Shown: positions 49,241 to 62,490 of the stretch, one piece after another
Layout of the letters: the number at the start of each line of letters is the position of its first letter
Numbering within the stretch: position 1 is the first letter of the stretch
Assembly (NCBI RefSeq): GCF_032854445.1
Contig: NC_088300.1
Span: 59,802,984-59,866,983 of the forward strand
DNA: 64,000 nt
Reading direction: 5' to 3'
DNA from: Liolophura sinensis
Taxonomy: Eukaryota > Mollusca > Polyplacophora > Chitonida > Chitonidae
Made by a program: the position numbers and the translations under genes
The notes under the pieces: generated by a model
What the model saw: only the letters and a program-made list of their open reading frames with translations
What the model was told of the DNA's origin: nothing
Database searches by the model: none

Positions 49241-50308
49241 CAGAAGACGGGGCACAATACAAGGGCAAGGACTCGTGATCCGTCTACAGACTGGTTTTAC
49301 TCTTATGAACGGGCTCGCTTTTAAAATCCCTCAGTCCCATTGTTGACCATTTTATGTTTCTTGCTGTCGGCGTCTTTGAATTTGGCAGCTCTAACAAAGG
49401 TGTTATTGTACCATGCTGTACATTGGTGATGTCGTGGGTGTGATATATTAAGCATATCGCCTATATGAATGTCTGTCTTTCATACACACTCATTGCTCTG
49501 ATAAATAAGATCTGTTTCGCCATGAAAAAATTTGGCGTTTTAAGTGACACTGGCGTTATTGAATACTCTGTCACTGCCTTTTATCTGTAGACAATTTTTG
49601 ACTAATCTGATGTGTTTCCTCCAGTCTGGTTTCTATGTCGGTCGGCGTTGATTCAAAACAAAAAACTGCTCTTTGACCATTCGAGTCTCTTTGCAGTGGT
49701 CATCATTCTTTTTTTTCTCTCCACAACTATAGGAATAACTGGCAGATACCTGAAGACATGTATACCTTTGCATGGTTTTCATGAACACAATCGAAGAAAA
49801 AGCTTTGGTATCCACGAAATTATTCTGTGTGTAAAGTACAAATATAATTTTCATTAATAGAAACATATGAATGTATTAGTGGCTTTTTTTTTATACTTTT
49901 AAAAGTTTAAGATACCGGTACATAAAAAGTCAGGGCGTGATGAAAACACCGTACGTAGGTGTATAACCATTCATTAATGCGTACACCTTTACAGGTTTTT
50001 AATTACGCATACATTATATAAATATGATAGGAATATGATACATATTTATAAAATAAAGGAGTGGAACTAATGCACCCTTATACTTTACAGCGACATATCA
50101 ATGTAAATGTTGGCACTACATTGCAAATATATGCATATTTTACGGTCACAAGGATGTTTTATTAATTCGGTTTACATTTTGGATACATTCAGACTTTTTA
50201 AAACTTGTATGTATATGTGATTCATATAATTAACTTCAAAAGAATTTGTTCGTACACATTTTATATTTCTGTGAGTTTTGGACATCTTGCAATGAGTAAT
50301 GTTTTTCC

Positions 50309-50332
50309 ATGGAACTACGCGAACAGATTGGC

Positions 50333-50382
<50 letters not shown>

Positions 50383-50406
50383 GCCAATCTGTTCGCGTAA
50401 TTCCAT
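50309..50406. repeat. 98-bp palindrome: 27-bp arms around (TA)22
   Basis: Arms 50309-50335 and 50380-50406 (core acgcgaacagattggcctg) are inverted copies matching at 26 of 27 positions, flanking a 44-bp TA tract. It could extrude a cruciform or fold as a long hairpin in the NK4 pre-mRNA. Confidence 0.92.
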
Positions 50407-51349
50407 TTTTTTAAATAGTTCCTTGGAAATAAATATTTTTCTGTTAAAAAAAATGTTTGATTCCCAACATACCCCTATATCGGTCTATTTTTCTTTTTTA
50501 TTTTCATATTACATATTGCATATAAGCTGAAAAAAACGCTTTTTAATAATATCTGCCAAATAATGTAAAAAAGTATATGTATAGTATACATGTAACAGTC
50601 AAAAAAGGCCTTAATTTAGTTAAATTCATAATGACTAATGCGTGTAAGACAACGATGATGTTGATTTTAAATTTAAAAAAATCATAAATTAATACAACAA
50701 ATCATGATTTTCGTCAAAAAGTACTTCAGTTGGCAAAAAAATGTTTTTTTTTCCTTCTGTACATTGTAACAAATTCTAATTAATTGGTTTTTAAATACGC
50801 CCTGCAGACTGCACCTAGATTCAGTTAATGCCATTTGCCAGATTATGTTAATATTACTTGTTTACAATCAAACATAATTACAAATTCTTGCAAATAATGT
50901 ACTCTCTGAAGACACGAGTGAGAAGAGTGGAAAATAATTACTTTATGTTCAGGGTGAAAGAGAGATCGACAGATATAAACATTATATGCAATACGGGTCT
51001 ACTAACTGCTTATTTTCGAAGCTTAAATATGCTTTTGGTGCTAAATGCTACAGTTTACTAATGCTACCGGAAATAAGTGCGTGTGCTTTTTACATACAGT
51101 TTGACACAACAACAAATGAGGTTGACAACCCCATGCGTTTTCTCTGATCTTCTCTCCAGGAATCCCAATTACGTGTCTGGCTCTCAAACGTGCACCGCAA
51201 GTTTGCGTTACTGTTACTGACAATCACACTTAGTGGACGTAACGAAATTTATTATCACATTAAATGGGTTTTAGTGTAGTTTCTGAATTTTGTAATAGTC
51301 ATATTCTGCTAATATTGAATATTCGTTATTTATAGTGTTTAAAAACTAC

Positions 51350-51420
51350 TGTGTACTGGTGGTACACATTGTTGTGGCAAAATTGCACATAATAATAATT
51401 TTTTGTACCAGCAGTACACA
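51350..51420. repeat. Short inverted repeat, 17-bp arms
   Basis: tgtgtactggtggtaca (51350-51366) pairs with tgtaccagcagtacaca (51404-51420), one mismatch, over a 37-base spacer. A second, smaller pair, acatccaca/tgtggatgt, lies at about 51440-51491. Confidence 0.7.
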
Positions 51421-51666
51421 AATTGTGTCATTCATGTAACACATCCACAGTGAGTTGTGTATATATCTGATACATGTGCCATTGTGGATGTGCAAATTTG
51501 TACACAACCGCTTTTTAGAGAGTACTGGCCAAAAAAAAAAACGACATAAAGCATACTGTTATATAATGAAAACTGATATAACGAGTACTGAGAAAAAGAA
51601 TGCATTGTCTGAAACGGCAGATATGAATTTCTTCTCTGCGGAGAATTGGATTGAAATTTTAATATA

Positions 51667-51862
51667 TTTGTTTTGCTCTATTTCTGAACGTAAAAAATGC
51701 TCGATAAGTGATAAAACGTGTGTTGTAACATCTTGATTGAAGGTTGTGTATTGAAGTATATGTTTGTTTTGCTCTATTTTTGAACGTAAAAAAATACTCG
51801 ATAAATGACAAAACGTGTGCTGTAACGTCTTGATTGAAGGTTATGTATTGAAGTTTATTGAG
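51667..51862. repeat. 96-bp tandem duplication, two copies
   Basis: Copies begin 'tttgttttgctctattt.tgaacg' at 51667 and 51763 and end 'ttgattgaaggtt.tgtattgaagt'. They differ at a handful of bases. Confidence 0.85.
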
Positions 51863-53615
51863 GTAAAATCAGTAATCCTTTAATTTTCAAGGAAAGTTTT
51901 CTTCAGATACAAAATTATATGATTGTAAAGCAAACATTCGGATTGAAAGACGAATAATATAGGTATATATGCATGGAAAGTATATGTAGCACACGAAAAC
52001 ATAGGCAACTGGGAAACAGTGCTGTAAATGATTACGCGTTTGAGAACGACTCTACAGGACTAGTACGTGTCAATTAAAAGGTCTTTATGACAGTAATAAG
52101 GAACACTGACTGAATCATTAGCTCACAGAGCTCTATATTGTTCTAAAGGTTGGGTCCTGTATACATGAATGATTAAGCGGTTTACATAAACCAGATTTGA
52201 GGGGTAACTTATTTACGCTGCCGTGTTACCAAAGATGTTTTGGGTGGGACTTTCTTGGGTAGAACAATCTGACACTTGAGGAAGGCATATGCATGAACAT
52301 TGGGGCTACAATGAAACATTTCGCCTCCCTCATTAAACAGAGTTACACGTCTGAGGCGGATGGCAGGCAGGCAGAGGTAAGTGAGTAAACGTGTATGCCA
52401 AACTAAAGCCTCGCCAGACACGCCTGCTACATTTTCTATAATTAAAGGGAAATACCATTCCTTCATGCTCGGCCATGCAGCATGTATGTATACCAAGACG
52501 AAAGAACTCTTAATCCCTAAACGCTTACGGTGCAAAAAAGTAATTCAGAAAACAAGATGGGTCAAAAGATCAGAGACCTTGCAGGGTGTTACGGAATATA
52601 AACTTTAGAGAGATTAGAAAATGAACAAGCATAAAAAAGGCAAGTCGCTGTTTTCATTCCGTGCCATACATAACAGAGTTGAGTCTGTGTGACTTCCATG
52701 AAATTAGACCAAATGTTAGCGTGACGCAAATTAATATCACATGTACTAAGAAAGAGCATTACTTGTGTCAGTAAAGGCGCCATATATCAGAACCGTCATA
52801 CACATTTCTGCAGCTATTTCCCAGTTCAGTTTTTAAAAATGTTTCAGGCTTTATTTTAGGTTGACCAGTGTTAGTCCACATAGTGTTTCTTTCTGCATGG
52901 AATCCGAAACCCCCATTTAGTCAAAAGATTTATTTAATTAAAAGAGATATCCATCTTGATTGTCTTGTATTTTCATTCAAAGGAAATTTTCAGCGCTTTT
53001 TGTGGACATTAATCAAATGGTGTAAGTCAATACTTTGTTGATTAAGTCATCATAAAAGTGATGTTGAAAGCAATGGACTATGCAAAGAATGATGTAATAT
53101 CAATGGAATACAGACTAAGTTGTCGCGCTGGTGGAGGACTTACTGAAATAATGACTCTACATACGGGATAAATTAACACTGATTGTGCCGAAAGCTGTAA
53201 ATGACGAGACAGCATTTTTATAATAAGGAACACTTATAATATTACACTAAAAATTCGAAAAGGACTATCCTACAATACATGTAGCTTAGGTTCTGCCATT
53301 TCTTGGGGTAAAATATTAACGTGGATTGATTTTAGCTGTAAATAATACAAAGTGTACTTTTGCATATAGAAATACATCATATACCAAAAATATTACCGCA
53401 GATATACCATAATAATTATTGTATATAGACGAGCTGGAGAATCATTTTGTACCATAAAATTTACACAGGGCAAAAGAGTCACCTGCTTCAGTGAATTGTT
53501 ATGTATATAGTTAACATGAAAATGGAAAATTGTGACTTGCTTGGGAAGCTTATCGTCGCGTGACTTGATAATCTGTTTATTTTGTCCTGTATTTATGTGT
53601 AATTTTCTTTTTCAG

Positions 53616-54325
53616 TGAAGTCCACGTGTTTACAGCAGACTACCAGCCCTGCTTCCTGTCTACAGACGTCAACAGAGAGACAAGGCGCACTTCAGCACGC
53701 TCTTCCATCAACAGGCAGCAAAAACACCTCCTCAGCCGTCACCGGCGGCAATAGCAACAACAACAGTAATACGAGTGGAAGTAGCAACGCCAAAACTAGT
53801 TCTAACAACAACAACAACAGCTCGTCTGACAATTCGGTCTCTCGGTCTAATTCGTCTAGTGGTGGTGACTGTCAGCTGATGAAACATCGCCAGAGGAGGA
53901 AACCCAGGGTTCTCTTCTCACAAGCTCAGGTGTATGAACTGGAGCGGCGTTTTAAGCAGCAGCGCTACCTTTCCGCTCCAGAAAGAGAACAACTCGCACA
54001 GATTCTAAAACTGACCTCAACTCAGGTCAAAATTTGGTTCCAGAATCGGAGGTATAAGTGTAAGCGACAGAGACAGGACAAATCCTTGGAACTGTCAACG
54101 ATGCAGCCTCCCCGACGGGTGGCCGTGCCGGTTCTAGTGAGAGACGGAAAACCGTGTATGGGACAGAATGTCACCCCTCAGTATTCCGCTCCTTATAATG
54201 TCAACCCATTCGCTTACTCTAGCCCTTCTTACAACAATATGAACACAATGAACATGGCTCCAATGCAACAGTCAACGGGCTATAACGTACAGCAGCAAAT
54301 TCACCAAGGCATAAGAGCCTGGTAA
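53616..54325 (+). CDS. Nkx2-5: NK4/tinman/Nkx2-5 class homeobox protein, coding exon 2 (final)
   Basis: Residues 146-381, stop TAA at 54323-54325. A low-complexity linker (Ser/Thr/Asn-rich, about 177-228) precedes the homeodomain at 239-298. Homeodomain helix 3 reads [13 protein letters not shown] with Tyr at homeodomain position 54, diagnostic of the NK2 family; the '[13 protein letters not shown]' context favours the NK4 (Nkx2-3/2-5/2-6) group over Nkx2-1/2-2, which have His at position 53. The NK2-specific domain follows at 312-328 ([17 protein letters not shown]), then a Tyr/Asn/Met-rich region (about 331-372) and the C-terminal GIRAW shared with vertebrate Nkx2-5. Expected to bind CAAGTG-type sites (TNAAGTG). 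All recognisable domains are intact with no frameshift. Distinguishing 1:1 orthology to Nkx2-5 from Nkx2-3/2-6 is not meaningful outside vertebrates; NK4/tinman is the safer class name. Confidence 0.97.
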
Positions 54326-54995
54326 TGAAGGGATTCAGAGGGCCAAAGAACTGTGGTCAAAAGACAGTGTAGGCCTGTGCACACAGGCTGCTTAGGCCCC
54401 ATATGCTCCTTGTTCTCGGGTGGTCTTCAGCTTATCAAAGCCGAAATTTCTGCTTAATTTGAAAGCAACGCAAAGAGACCTTCAGATAGGGGTCGGCCTG
54501 GTAATGACGACGAAAAATTACAGCGGTAAACGGTTTTCCTGAGTATCTGCTTTCTGAAGGCAGTTTGAGGGAACGGGACGAGATGGTGGTGAAAAGCTGG
54601 TAGCCTCACCTCTCCCCCTTCGCACGTACAGGACCGTGCCCCACCAAGTCCCCACCCTGATCGGGGATAGATAGCGGGACATCCTGGAACTCTAGGGTTT
54701 GTGCCAAATTCTTTTCCGAAATGAAATGGTATATTTAGAAACCAGGAATTTTATTTGTCAGAATCTGTTAAATTAAGAAGAAAATTCTGCAATTTGTCAG
54801 TGTACAGCTGTGCCCCGTGTGAATGAAGACAGACTATGTAAGTGCACACCATCACCGTATATCTCACGATGAAAATGACATTGCAATTCAGTTTGTGCAG
54901 ATGTTCATGACATAAGTTATTTATATAATACATCCAATACTGTTTTAGGACATTGCTTCAATGTTAAATTGATATTTTGTCTTAAATAAATATAT
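54326..54995 (+). other. NK4/Nkx2-5 3' UTR with candidate poly(A) signal
   Basis: After the stop a GC-richer stretch runs to about 54.7 kb and then becomes AT-rich. AATAAA at 54985-54990 is the first clear poly(A) hexamer, giving a 3' UTR of about 680 bases if used. Confidence 0.5.
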
Positions 54996-57200
54996 TTAGA
55001 GATTTTTTACACATGACACTGAGAAAAATTGGTTGTTCGATTAATTTGATTTATAAATTTTTAGTACGTAGCAAGGTCTGCAGCATGTTGTGTGCTGGCA
55101 AACGGAACGTTTGCACGGAATTGCCCGTTATGCCTACGTCTTATGGGCATTTTCTTTACGGATGTCCGGAAGAAAGTATATACACTGGCCTTCCATCTTT
55201 AGAGCACTAGTTGAAATAAGGAACTTCTCCGTATGAGATGTCCATATACGGTCTTGAACCCTTCAGGCCTTTTCTTGCAAGATACACCTCCTCTTCCTAC
55301 TGTCGGAGGGTGCTTGCTAACGCATGAAACGTTTTTGTTTGTCAAGCATTTCCCATATTTTACTTGCTTATTATCTGTAATAACTAGGTGGTGACTGATG
55401 TCAGTTTACCTGGTTTGAATTAGAATAATATTTGCCCTATTTCGGAGAAGTTATCAATAGAATGTTTTGATATGTCTCGATCTTATGACGCCTGTAAAGA
55501 GAATAACATTTTACTCCGACCAATTTACGATGCTTTCTTAGACTACTTTCCCTGGACAGAGGCCTCTCGCCGGGGCAGCAGACATAATCCTCCTCACAGC
55601 AGGTCCCAACCAACAGCATCGGTACATCCACGATAAAGTTAATAAACACTCACGGAATGCCTGGATCTATCCTGACAACAGTTTTAGACGCCCTGTCCAT
55701 TTCGTGGTTGTCTCCACGTGACAGTGTTTACAAAGTATCCAACACTATCGGTTTGCTTTTCCATTATCCCATTAAATACTTAGAAATGGTCAGAGATAAA
55801 GCCGTTGGCGGTGTTGTTTTTGAAGTAATAGTTTACACCTTGTGTAACGATGTGTACACTAGAGGTATGTTAACTGGAGGCGGGTATCAGTACACAATCA
55901 GGATGCTAGTACAAATAATAATAACCACTAATTATAAGTACTAAAGCTTAATTACTGAAGTACCCAGGTTTCTTTGCTCCTCTGTGGGGGACAAATACAT
56001 ATAAACATTGCTGAAGCATACTACCTGGAAATGCATAAATTACACACTCGAGATTCCCTGTTCCTGACCTCAGAAAATCGGAAGAGGAAATGTGAAATCT
56101 TGACAAACACAACCTGATTCATTTGATTACCATCAGTTCTAAGAAGTACATAAATCGATATCAACGAAAATACTGACCTTCATACGACTCCAAAGCGAAA
56201 ACTTGTCATTTCATTTATTCATTTTAACTAATATTAAAAACTATCAGGATTTAAAATTTAGAATTGGAAAGCCCAGTCAAATTTTTATCCAGTCTACTAT
56301 AATGTCAGATGAGTTATATTTAGCCAAACCTTTTGCTAGTCTGAAACTATTCCTTGGTAATCATTTATCAGTTCTATACAAATTATTTCTGGTTGTGTTT
56401 TTTACCCTAAAATACTTTCTTGAGAAATGCGTAAATTGTCAGTTCAATAAAAAATAGTTTATTTCACATATTAAATTTCCAAAGTCACATAATAAGGAAA
56501 TTCGAGTTTACATTTGATGAAAGTTTCATGTTAAGCAATTTAACAGATTTCAAACATCTAGTGTACCTGTATGCATGTATGCCGTAAATTATTTTCCTAT
56601 TATTTTCAAAATGGATGTTTCGTTTTGAATGAAACGTAGTGTGGTACATCAGTATGTCATCAGCCTTGTTCGGCGGACACGATACAATGTGCTAAACAAC
56701 TCTACAGCCGTTAACACACATGCAACCTTGCCACGAGCTTACAAGAGTTTTAATGAGGGTCAATTAATTAAAATTCACGAGCTAACATCGGTGAAGCGTG
56801 GAAGCACAGGAGCTGTTTAGATGCCCTTTCCTTGCTGGTGCGAAGTTCCAAGAATTGCGCAACAGGGAAAACACTACTTGAGTGAGGAAGGCACGGGTAG
56901 GTTAGGATCTTGTCTAGATAGAGTCAGCCCAGATGATCATCGTGAGACAGGCCAGACCTGACTCCCCACGATCTTCGGGGGGGAGAAGCTTCACTTGAGG
57001 TGTCACCACTAGCAGAGAGAGCATATTAATTTACAGGAAAATTTTCTATTTCCTCTTCTACCTGGTGCATGCTTAACATTACCCTAAAAAGTAGGGGTTT
57101 CTGAGCGATTACATTCGTAATTATTTAATTGGTATCATTAAACCTCCTAACTGCTGTTATATTATACCAATATGACAACCCGTTTGAGCGACAAGCGGTT
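54996..57200. other. Intergenic sequence downstream of NK4
   Basis: No second homeobox or other gene seen; open frames at 55657-55944 and 56203-56457 carry no recognisable domain. Confidence 0.4.
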
Positions 57201-57201
57201 T

Positions 57202-57204
57202 GAT

Positions 57205-57255
<51 letters not shown>

Positions 57256-57350
57256 TTTGATAATTGTTTAACGCTGTGCTCAAGAAATGTTTCACTTGTA
57301 TGACAGCTGTCAGGTCTATCGGTGGAGAAAACCAGAGTGTTACGTGAAAG
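57202..57350 (-). mobile_element. tRNA-derived SINE, diverged, with (TTTA)n tail
   Basis: A (TTTA)14-like tract to about 57258 is followed by 'gtttaacgctgtgctcaaga', 'atgtttcacttgtatgacag' and 'ggtggagaaaaccagagtgt', the SINE tail in minus orientation. Confidence 0.6.
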
Positions 57351-60300
57351 TTCCGGTGTAAATAAGTCAATATAAATAACATGCATGTTATGACAAATTT
57401 TGTTCGGATTTTTATGCAGTTAACTGTATATGCATTATCATATGTAACCACTGATTTTATCGGAATCTTCTGAATTTATGACAAATTTATTTTCTACATT
57501 AAAAATTATTTATTCCACTATCAAAACTTATGATATCTATAATTTCCATACCTTTGTCATGCAGACGATCCAAAGAGAAAAAAAGCCAAAAATATATACT
57601 TTGAAGTTATAAAGTCTAAGGCAGAATTTTTCTATTCGTGTGATTGAAAAAGGACTTCCTTTAAAGATTGTGCCTTGCATGCATCATCTTCATCCTCCTG
57701 TAAAATCTCATGAGATATGATTAACAGACGGCCAAAAGATTGTATCTCTGCATTTCCCCACGTTCCTCTTGAAGACGTAACACTGTCTGTGTTGTAGACA
57801 TGCCATTAACCTAACAGCGACACAAGGAACACCCTGCCGATTTGGTGTCTGAAAATGACTAAGTTTTTCCTCGGAATTTTAACGATATCAAAATACCCAC
57901 AGTGTTGGGATATTATCGATGAAAATGTCAGAATAATTTCCTTGATACGCTATCATTTTATGATGGTTGAAATCAAAAAGCTCAGTTTGCACTCATCTGG
58001 TGGGTATTAGCACATGCGTGATTAGAACCATCCCTCTACATCACTGCATGTATCCTGCCGATCACATCATGATATTTTAACCATCTTCAAGGCAAATTAT
58101 TTCTTTGCTACCTCTGTCATTCCCCGTGAAGCCCGGAGATAAGACGGCGTGCTAAACCCACAGCTTTTCATGTACTTTCCGTGTGTTTTTAGATCGTCTC
58201 TCTGGCTCTGCAAAGGCCAAAGTCTAGGTTTGCCCAGCCACTTTCTGTAGACGTTTCGCCAAAATGATGTTTTAATCACTGCCAACGTTTCACACCCGCG
58301 TAGTTCCATATGACTATGACATTACACACAATATTTCCCATCAGCATTTCCTGGTTAACCCTGGCTATACCTACCACAGTACGACCATACAGTTCGCTGT
58401 CACTCCACGCAGTCGTAACCATATACCCTTCATCTCCGCCAAGTAATTGTCACCTTTTAAACTTGAATTCTCAGATTTGTTGGCTTGGGAAAATTTTTAG
58501 ATCCATTTCGGTTAATAGAAAAATAATCATGAAGTTTACCATTTAGAGCACGTTCAAATTCAAATGGGAGTGTTATGTTTCAGAACCGTGAGTTGTGTCA
58601 ATATATGGGATGAGACTTTATAGCGTCTGCTACGACATATATGATTGAGTACGTATATTTTTGTGGACATATATATTTACTCGGCATATGTACTGTATCC
58701 AGCACTATAAAGAAGATATAAGAATTTTCCATAATGCCTTATGGCATGCAGCTATGTTTTCTCCACTGATGATAACAGATATATGAGAGCTGCACGAAAA
58801 GAAGAGGTCTGTTATCAGAGAAATGTTTAATGCCACCTAGCGCGTTATACCGTCACAACCAGGCAAACATGTGGACTTCCTTAACACGTGCCCACCAGAT
58901 GACGGCTGCAGGCGAGTCGGAAATGTTCACCGCGTCAAAAAAATCGAAACAGATAGTCAAAAGTTTTTCCTGTTTTTCTCCCACTTTTGTTTATTTTCAA
59001 GCACACTATCAGTGAAAGATCTTAGAATATTGCGAGAAGGAAAAAAGAATATCAAATTTATCTGACAAACAATCGTAGAGCTATACATTTTGATTTATGA
59101 GGTGATGACGGCAGTTTTAAGTGTCTTAGTGGGCCGTTATAAATTGTGGAAACTGTGAGCATGTTGATATGTACGAATTATACGTAAGTGTCCACTTTGT
59201 TTATACACGAATATTGTTGACGATATGCATACATGTACACATGCATGTACCTCTTCTACATGATTATTTCGGTGAAATAAATCGGGGCACGGCGCCTTCC
59301 AAATTATGCCTAAAATTGTTCTGTTGCAACAAATCAATCAAATGCTTCAAATTTGTATTTCTTGTGCTGCTAAACTGCTAAACGAGTAGAGTTAGATCCG
59401 ATTTTCAGCGAAGTTATGAGTAAAATTGTTGAAAAGCTGTATTTATCGCAATGAAACGGGAATGCAGAGATGTTTTTGGGAATGTGTCATTTAAATTTGA
59501 TTACTAATACCTAAAACTGTTTCTTCCTCCGTAACAGTTAGAGGTTGAAATTGTTAGAATGTTATTAGCTATGTGGACACAGGTTTTCACCGAAACAGGC
59601 GCTCCCTAGCTTCTGCGTCCTTTAGCCAGGCAGAGTAACACGTGACTGATTTCCTCTCCTCACGTGCCAACGACTAATGAGCCGCAGAAAAAAAGGAAAC
59701 GAAAATTGATACAAGAGGGATTGGAAAGGAAACGTACACAACCTTTGACACTGCTGTTCAAGTTTGGGCCGTTGCTGATAAAGAGAGATATGTGGACTTC
59801 TCTCGGGCTCCGATTTACATTACCACCATAAACACTATCAATACGTGGTCTTAATCTGGGCAGAAATTATCTGCTTCAAGAGTCGTCAATTTATCCCTCT
59901 GATCTATAGCTTTCAAAAGAATCTAATTTGCGATAGATTAATTTAGCGAAATGCATTTTTGGTGATACCAATGTCCTGATATATTTCACAAACGTTACTT
60001 ATCAAGGTTCGGTGTATATATCCTATGCACACGTTAAACGCCTAAATACTTCAGACTATTAAGACGATGTCTTTATACATTTCTAAAGTTTAGACATTTT
60101 AGTGGTTGAACCTTTCATGAATTGGTTTCTTTTCTTGTTTAGTTATAAAGATTTAATTGATGTAGGTCGCATGTATTGTGAAAATTGCAACTATATGGAA
60201 ATTATATGCTTAACTTCAGAGCCTGTTTCCCTATAATCGTACTTCGGTGTTAATACATGTTTAAAATGTTAACATATTGTTAGATACGGGATTAAGGGGT

Positions 60301-61749
60301 GAATACACTAACATAAAGTGATTTGTGCACTTGCTAGCTCCACGTGTGCTGAATCCTTCATTTATTAAGTACGTGTTAGCCTTTGTGTGCACTCATGCCT
60401 GACAGTAATAGTTTCGAGTCAAGTTTGACTCAGACGTTCACCTACAAACTTTAACCCCCATTTGCGTTGCGTTCATAATCACTTGTCCCAGTTTTGTGTT
60501 TTAAGTATCGAGCTTATGCTTATTTACGCGTACATCTAACCCGACAACCGCCCGGCTATATATGAATCTTGACACACATGACATCACGCCCATCTGCACA
60601 AAGGTACAACATTTGCAAAGAGGCAGTTATGAATATATGCATCGTCAGACATTGGTATGTCACTCGCATAATTCCTGAATTAGGCCGATATTCACAAAAC
60701 CCATTTCCCCAAAAACCTTAGACACACGTCCCTAAAGCAATACGTAAGAAATTTTAATAGTGAATAAAACTAGCAAGTACAAGAGGGAAGCAGTCCTCAG
60801 CTGTCATTGATGCAGTGAAGACTGTCGATGGTCTGTGGAAATAGTCATAGTTCGTGAACAATTCCCCGGGTAGAATACAAAATATAAGTAACAGTATCCC
60901 GGTCACACTTTCATTTCAACTCTTCATAACACCATCATGTTGATGTAATAAACATTAATGCTCACACTTCCCCTTCTTAAGCGAAATACAGAAACAACCA
61001 TGACAATTCTGGGACAAAATAGAGGCCTTACACATTCTGACTATGAACATTTAGTTTATTACATGTATAACTCCATTTCCAGAGAAAATATCTCTAATCA
61101 GGAATTTTATGTGAATCTCTATGTTTGACTTTAGTCCTATATACCTCATACTACTTAGCACTTAAAACCCATATGTTGTCTATGAGCTCTATTCCAGCTT
61201 GATTGGAAAAAAACACATGTTTGTGATGTTGTGACATAATTGAAGTGTCGGTATTTTGTAGGTTAAAGCAAATAAAGTAGTTAAATAAATAAACAAACAA
61301 GTAAATAAACAAATATAATTACCCTCTTCATCTAAGAGTGACTGCATCGTCTTAAAATTCGGTAAGCTCAAAAAGAGAACTATTTATACGCTCTTCAGTA
61401 CAATTATACTATAAAATCGCAACACTATACTTTTAAATCAAATGTCTATACGTTTTCTCCATACAGTGCGTTTGGCATGTTTAACATGTCTACATTTATT
61501 AGAGCTGTGTTCTAATTAACGACGTGCTGAAGAGTTTTTCACTTAAACACAGCGGCGGTAAGGTTTGTGGGTCACGGGATCAGGATTGCCCGCATTCAAC
61601 CACTGCCCTACATGGGGTACTCGGTGATCACCCGACATAAAGCTTCAGCAGAACCACAAACAGCTTCTATCACGGGCCGACCAAATACCCACCAAATTAA
61701 TATGTCAACATTTCATATGTTTAATATAAAAAATACATCTCTTAAATTG
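57351..61749. other. Intergenic sequence
   Basis: No gene recognised. Two CACGTG E-boxes at 59639-59644 and 59661-59666 sit in a less AT-rich stretch (about 59.6-59.9 kb) that also has CTTTGA and TGATAA words. Confidence 0.4.
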
Positions 61750-62012
61750 TCGCTGGTCTCCGTGGCCGAGTGAGTTAGCACGTTAGCACGGCGCTATGAC
61801 CCATGCAGCAGCCGCTCACTAATGCAGCCGCTGTCAGTTCAAGTCCAGCTCATGATGGCTCCCTCTCCGGCCGTGTGTGGGAAGGTCCGACAGCAACCTG
61901 CGGAAGACCGTGGCTTTCCCCCGGGCTCTGTCCGGTTTCATCCCATCTGGCCTCCGTCGTGTAAGTGAAATATTCTTGAGTACGGCGTAAATCACCAATC
62001 AAATAAAAAGAT
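61750..62012 (+). mobile_element. tRNA-derived SINE, most complete copy
   Basis: A Pol III A-box-like tggccgagtgag (61763-61774) and B-box-like gttcaagtcc (61837-61846) mark the tRNA head. The body 'gtgggaaggtc', 'ccgggctctgtccggtttc' and the tail 'gagtacggcgtaaatcacca' with an A-rich end follow. Flanks cttaaattg (61741-61749) and ctttaattg (62013-62021) look like a slightly decayed target duplication. Confidence 0.88.
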
Positions 62013-62373
62013 CTTTAATTGCCAAACATAGGCTTTATGAATAAACACCGGGATGTGTAACAGAAATGTGTTTATAGCCGAAACACTTAGTGTGTAAGAC
62101 ATACAGACATTTTCACCAGAGGTATGTGACTTAAAATAAAATAACTGGACGCACTTTCACAAAACGTATAATAAATGTGTATTTCGCAACTTTTTTCAAG
62201 TCACTTTTTCCATGTCGTCATAATGGACACCGTTATTTACGGCAAATAATTAAGAGGATATTGAATGAAGGTGTTTCGTGTGAGTGACAATACGAATGTA
62301 TGGAGGAATGCATTTAGAATGTGCGAAAGTTAAATGGCAATAAGGCACAAAGGAAATGATTTAGGCGCATATG

Positions 62374-62490
62374 TTTATTTATTTCGTTGGTGTTTTACGC
62401 CGTACTTAGTAGTATTTAACTGAAATACGATGACATACAGCATTATATAGTGAAAGGAAACCGGACAGAGTTTGGGGGTAAACAGAGAAA
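62374..62490 (-). mobile_element. tRNA-derived SINE, partial diverged copy
   Basis: 'gttggtgttttacgccgtac', 'ttagtagtatttaactgaaa' and 'gaaaccggacagagtttggg' keep the tail-to-body order in minus orientation. Confidence 0.65.

Larger units (their letters stand above)
46715..53615 (+). other. NK4/Nkx2-5 intron (6,901 bp)
   Basis: Donor gtaagt at 46715; acceptor tttctttttcag ending at 53615. Joining the A at 46714 to TG at 53616 makes codon 146 ATG (Met) and keeps frame (phase 1). The intron holds a GC-richer island at about 48.9-49.3 kb with SMAD- and GATA-type motifs (separate entry), a palindrome around a (TA)n tract at 50309-50406, a short inverted repeat at 51350-51420 and a 96-bp tandem duplication at 51667-51862. 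No other coding exon is evident. Confidence 0.9.

Noticed and set aside
61750-61850. Functional tRNA gene
   Set aside because: A- and B-box-like words are present but the head is fused to the SINE body and tail, and no cloverleaf was apparent.
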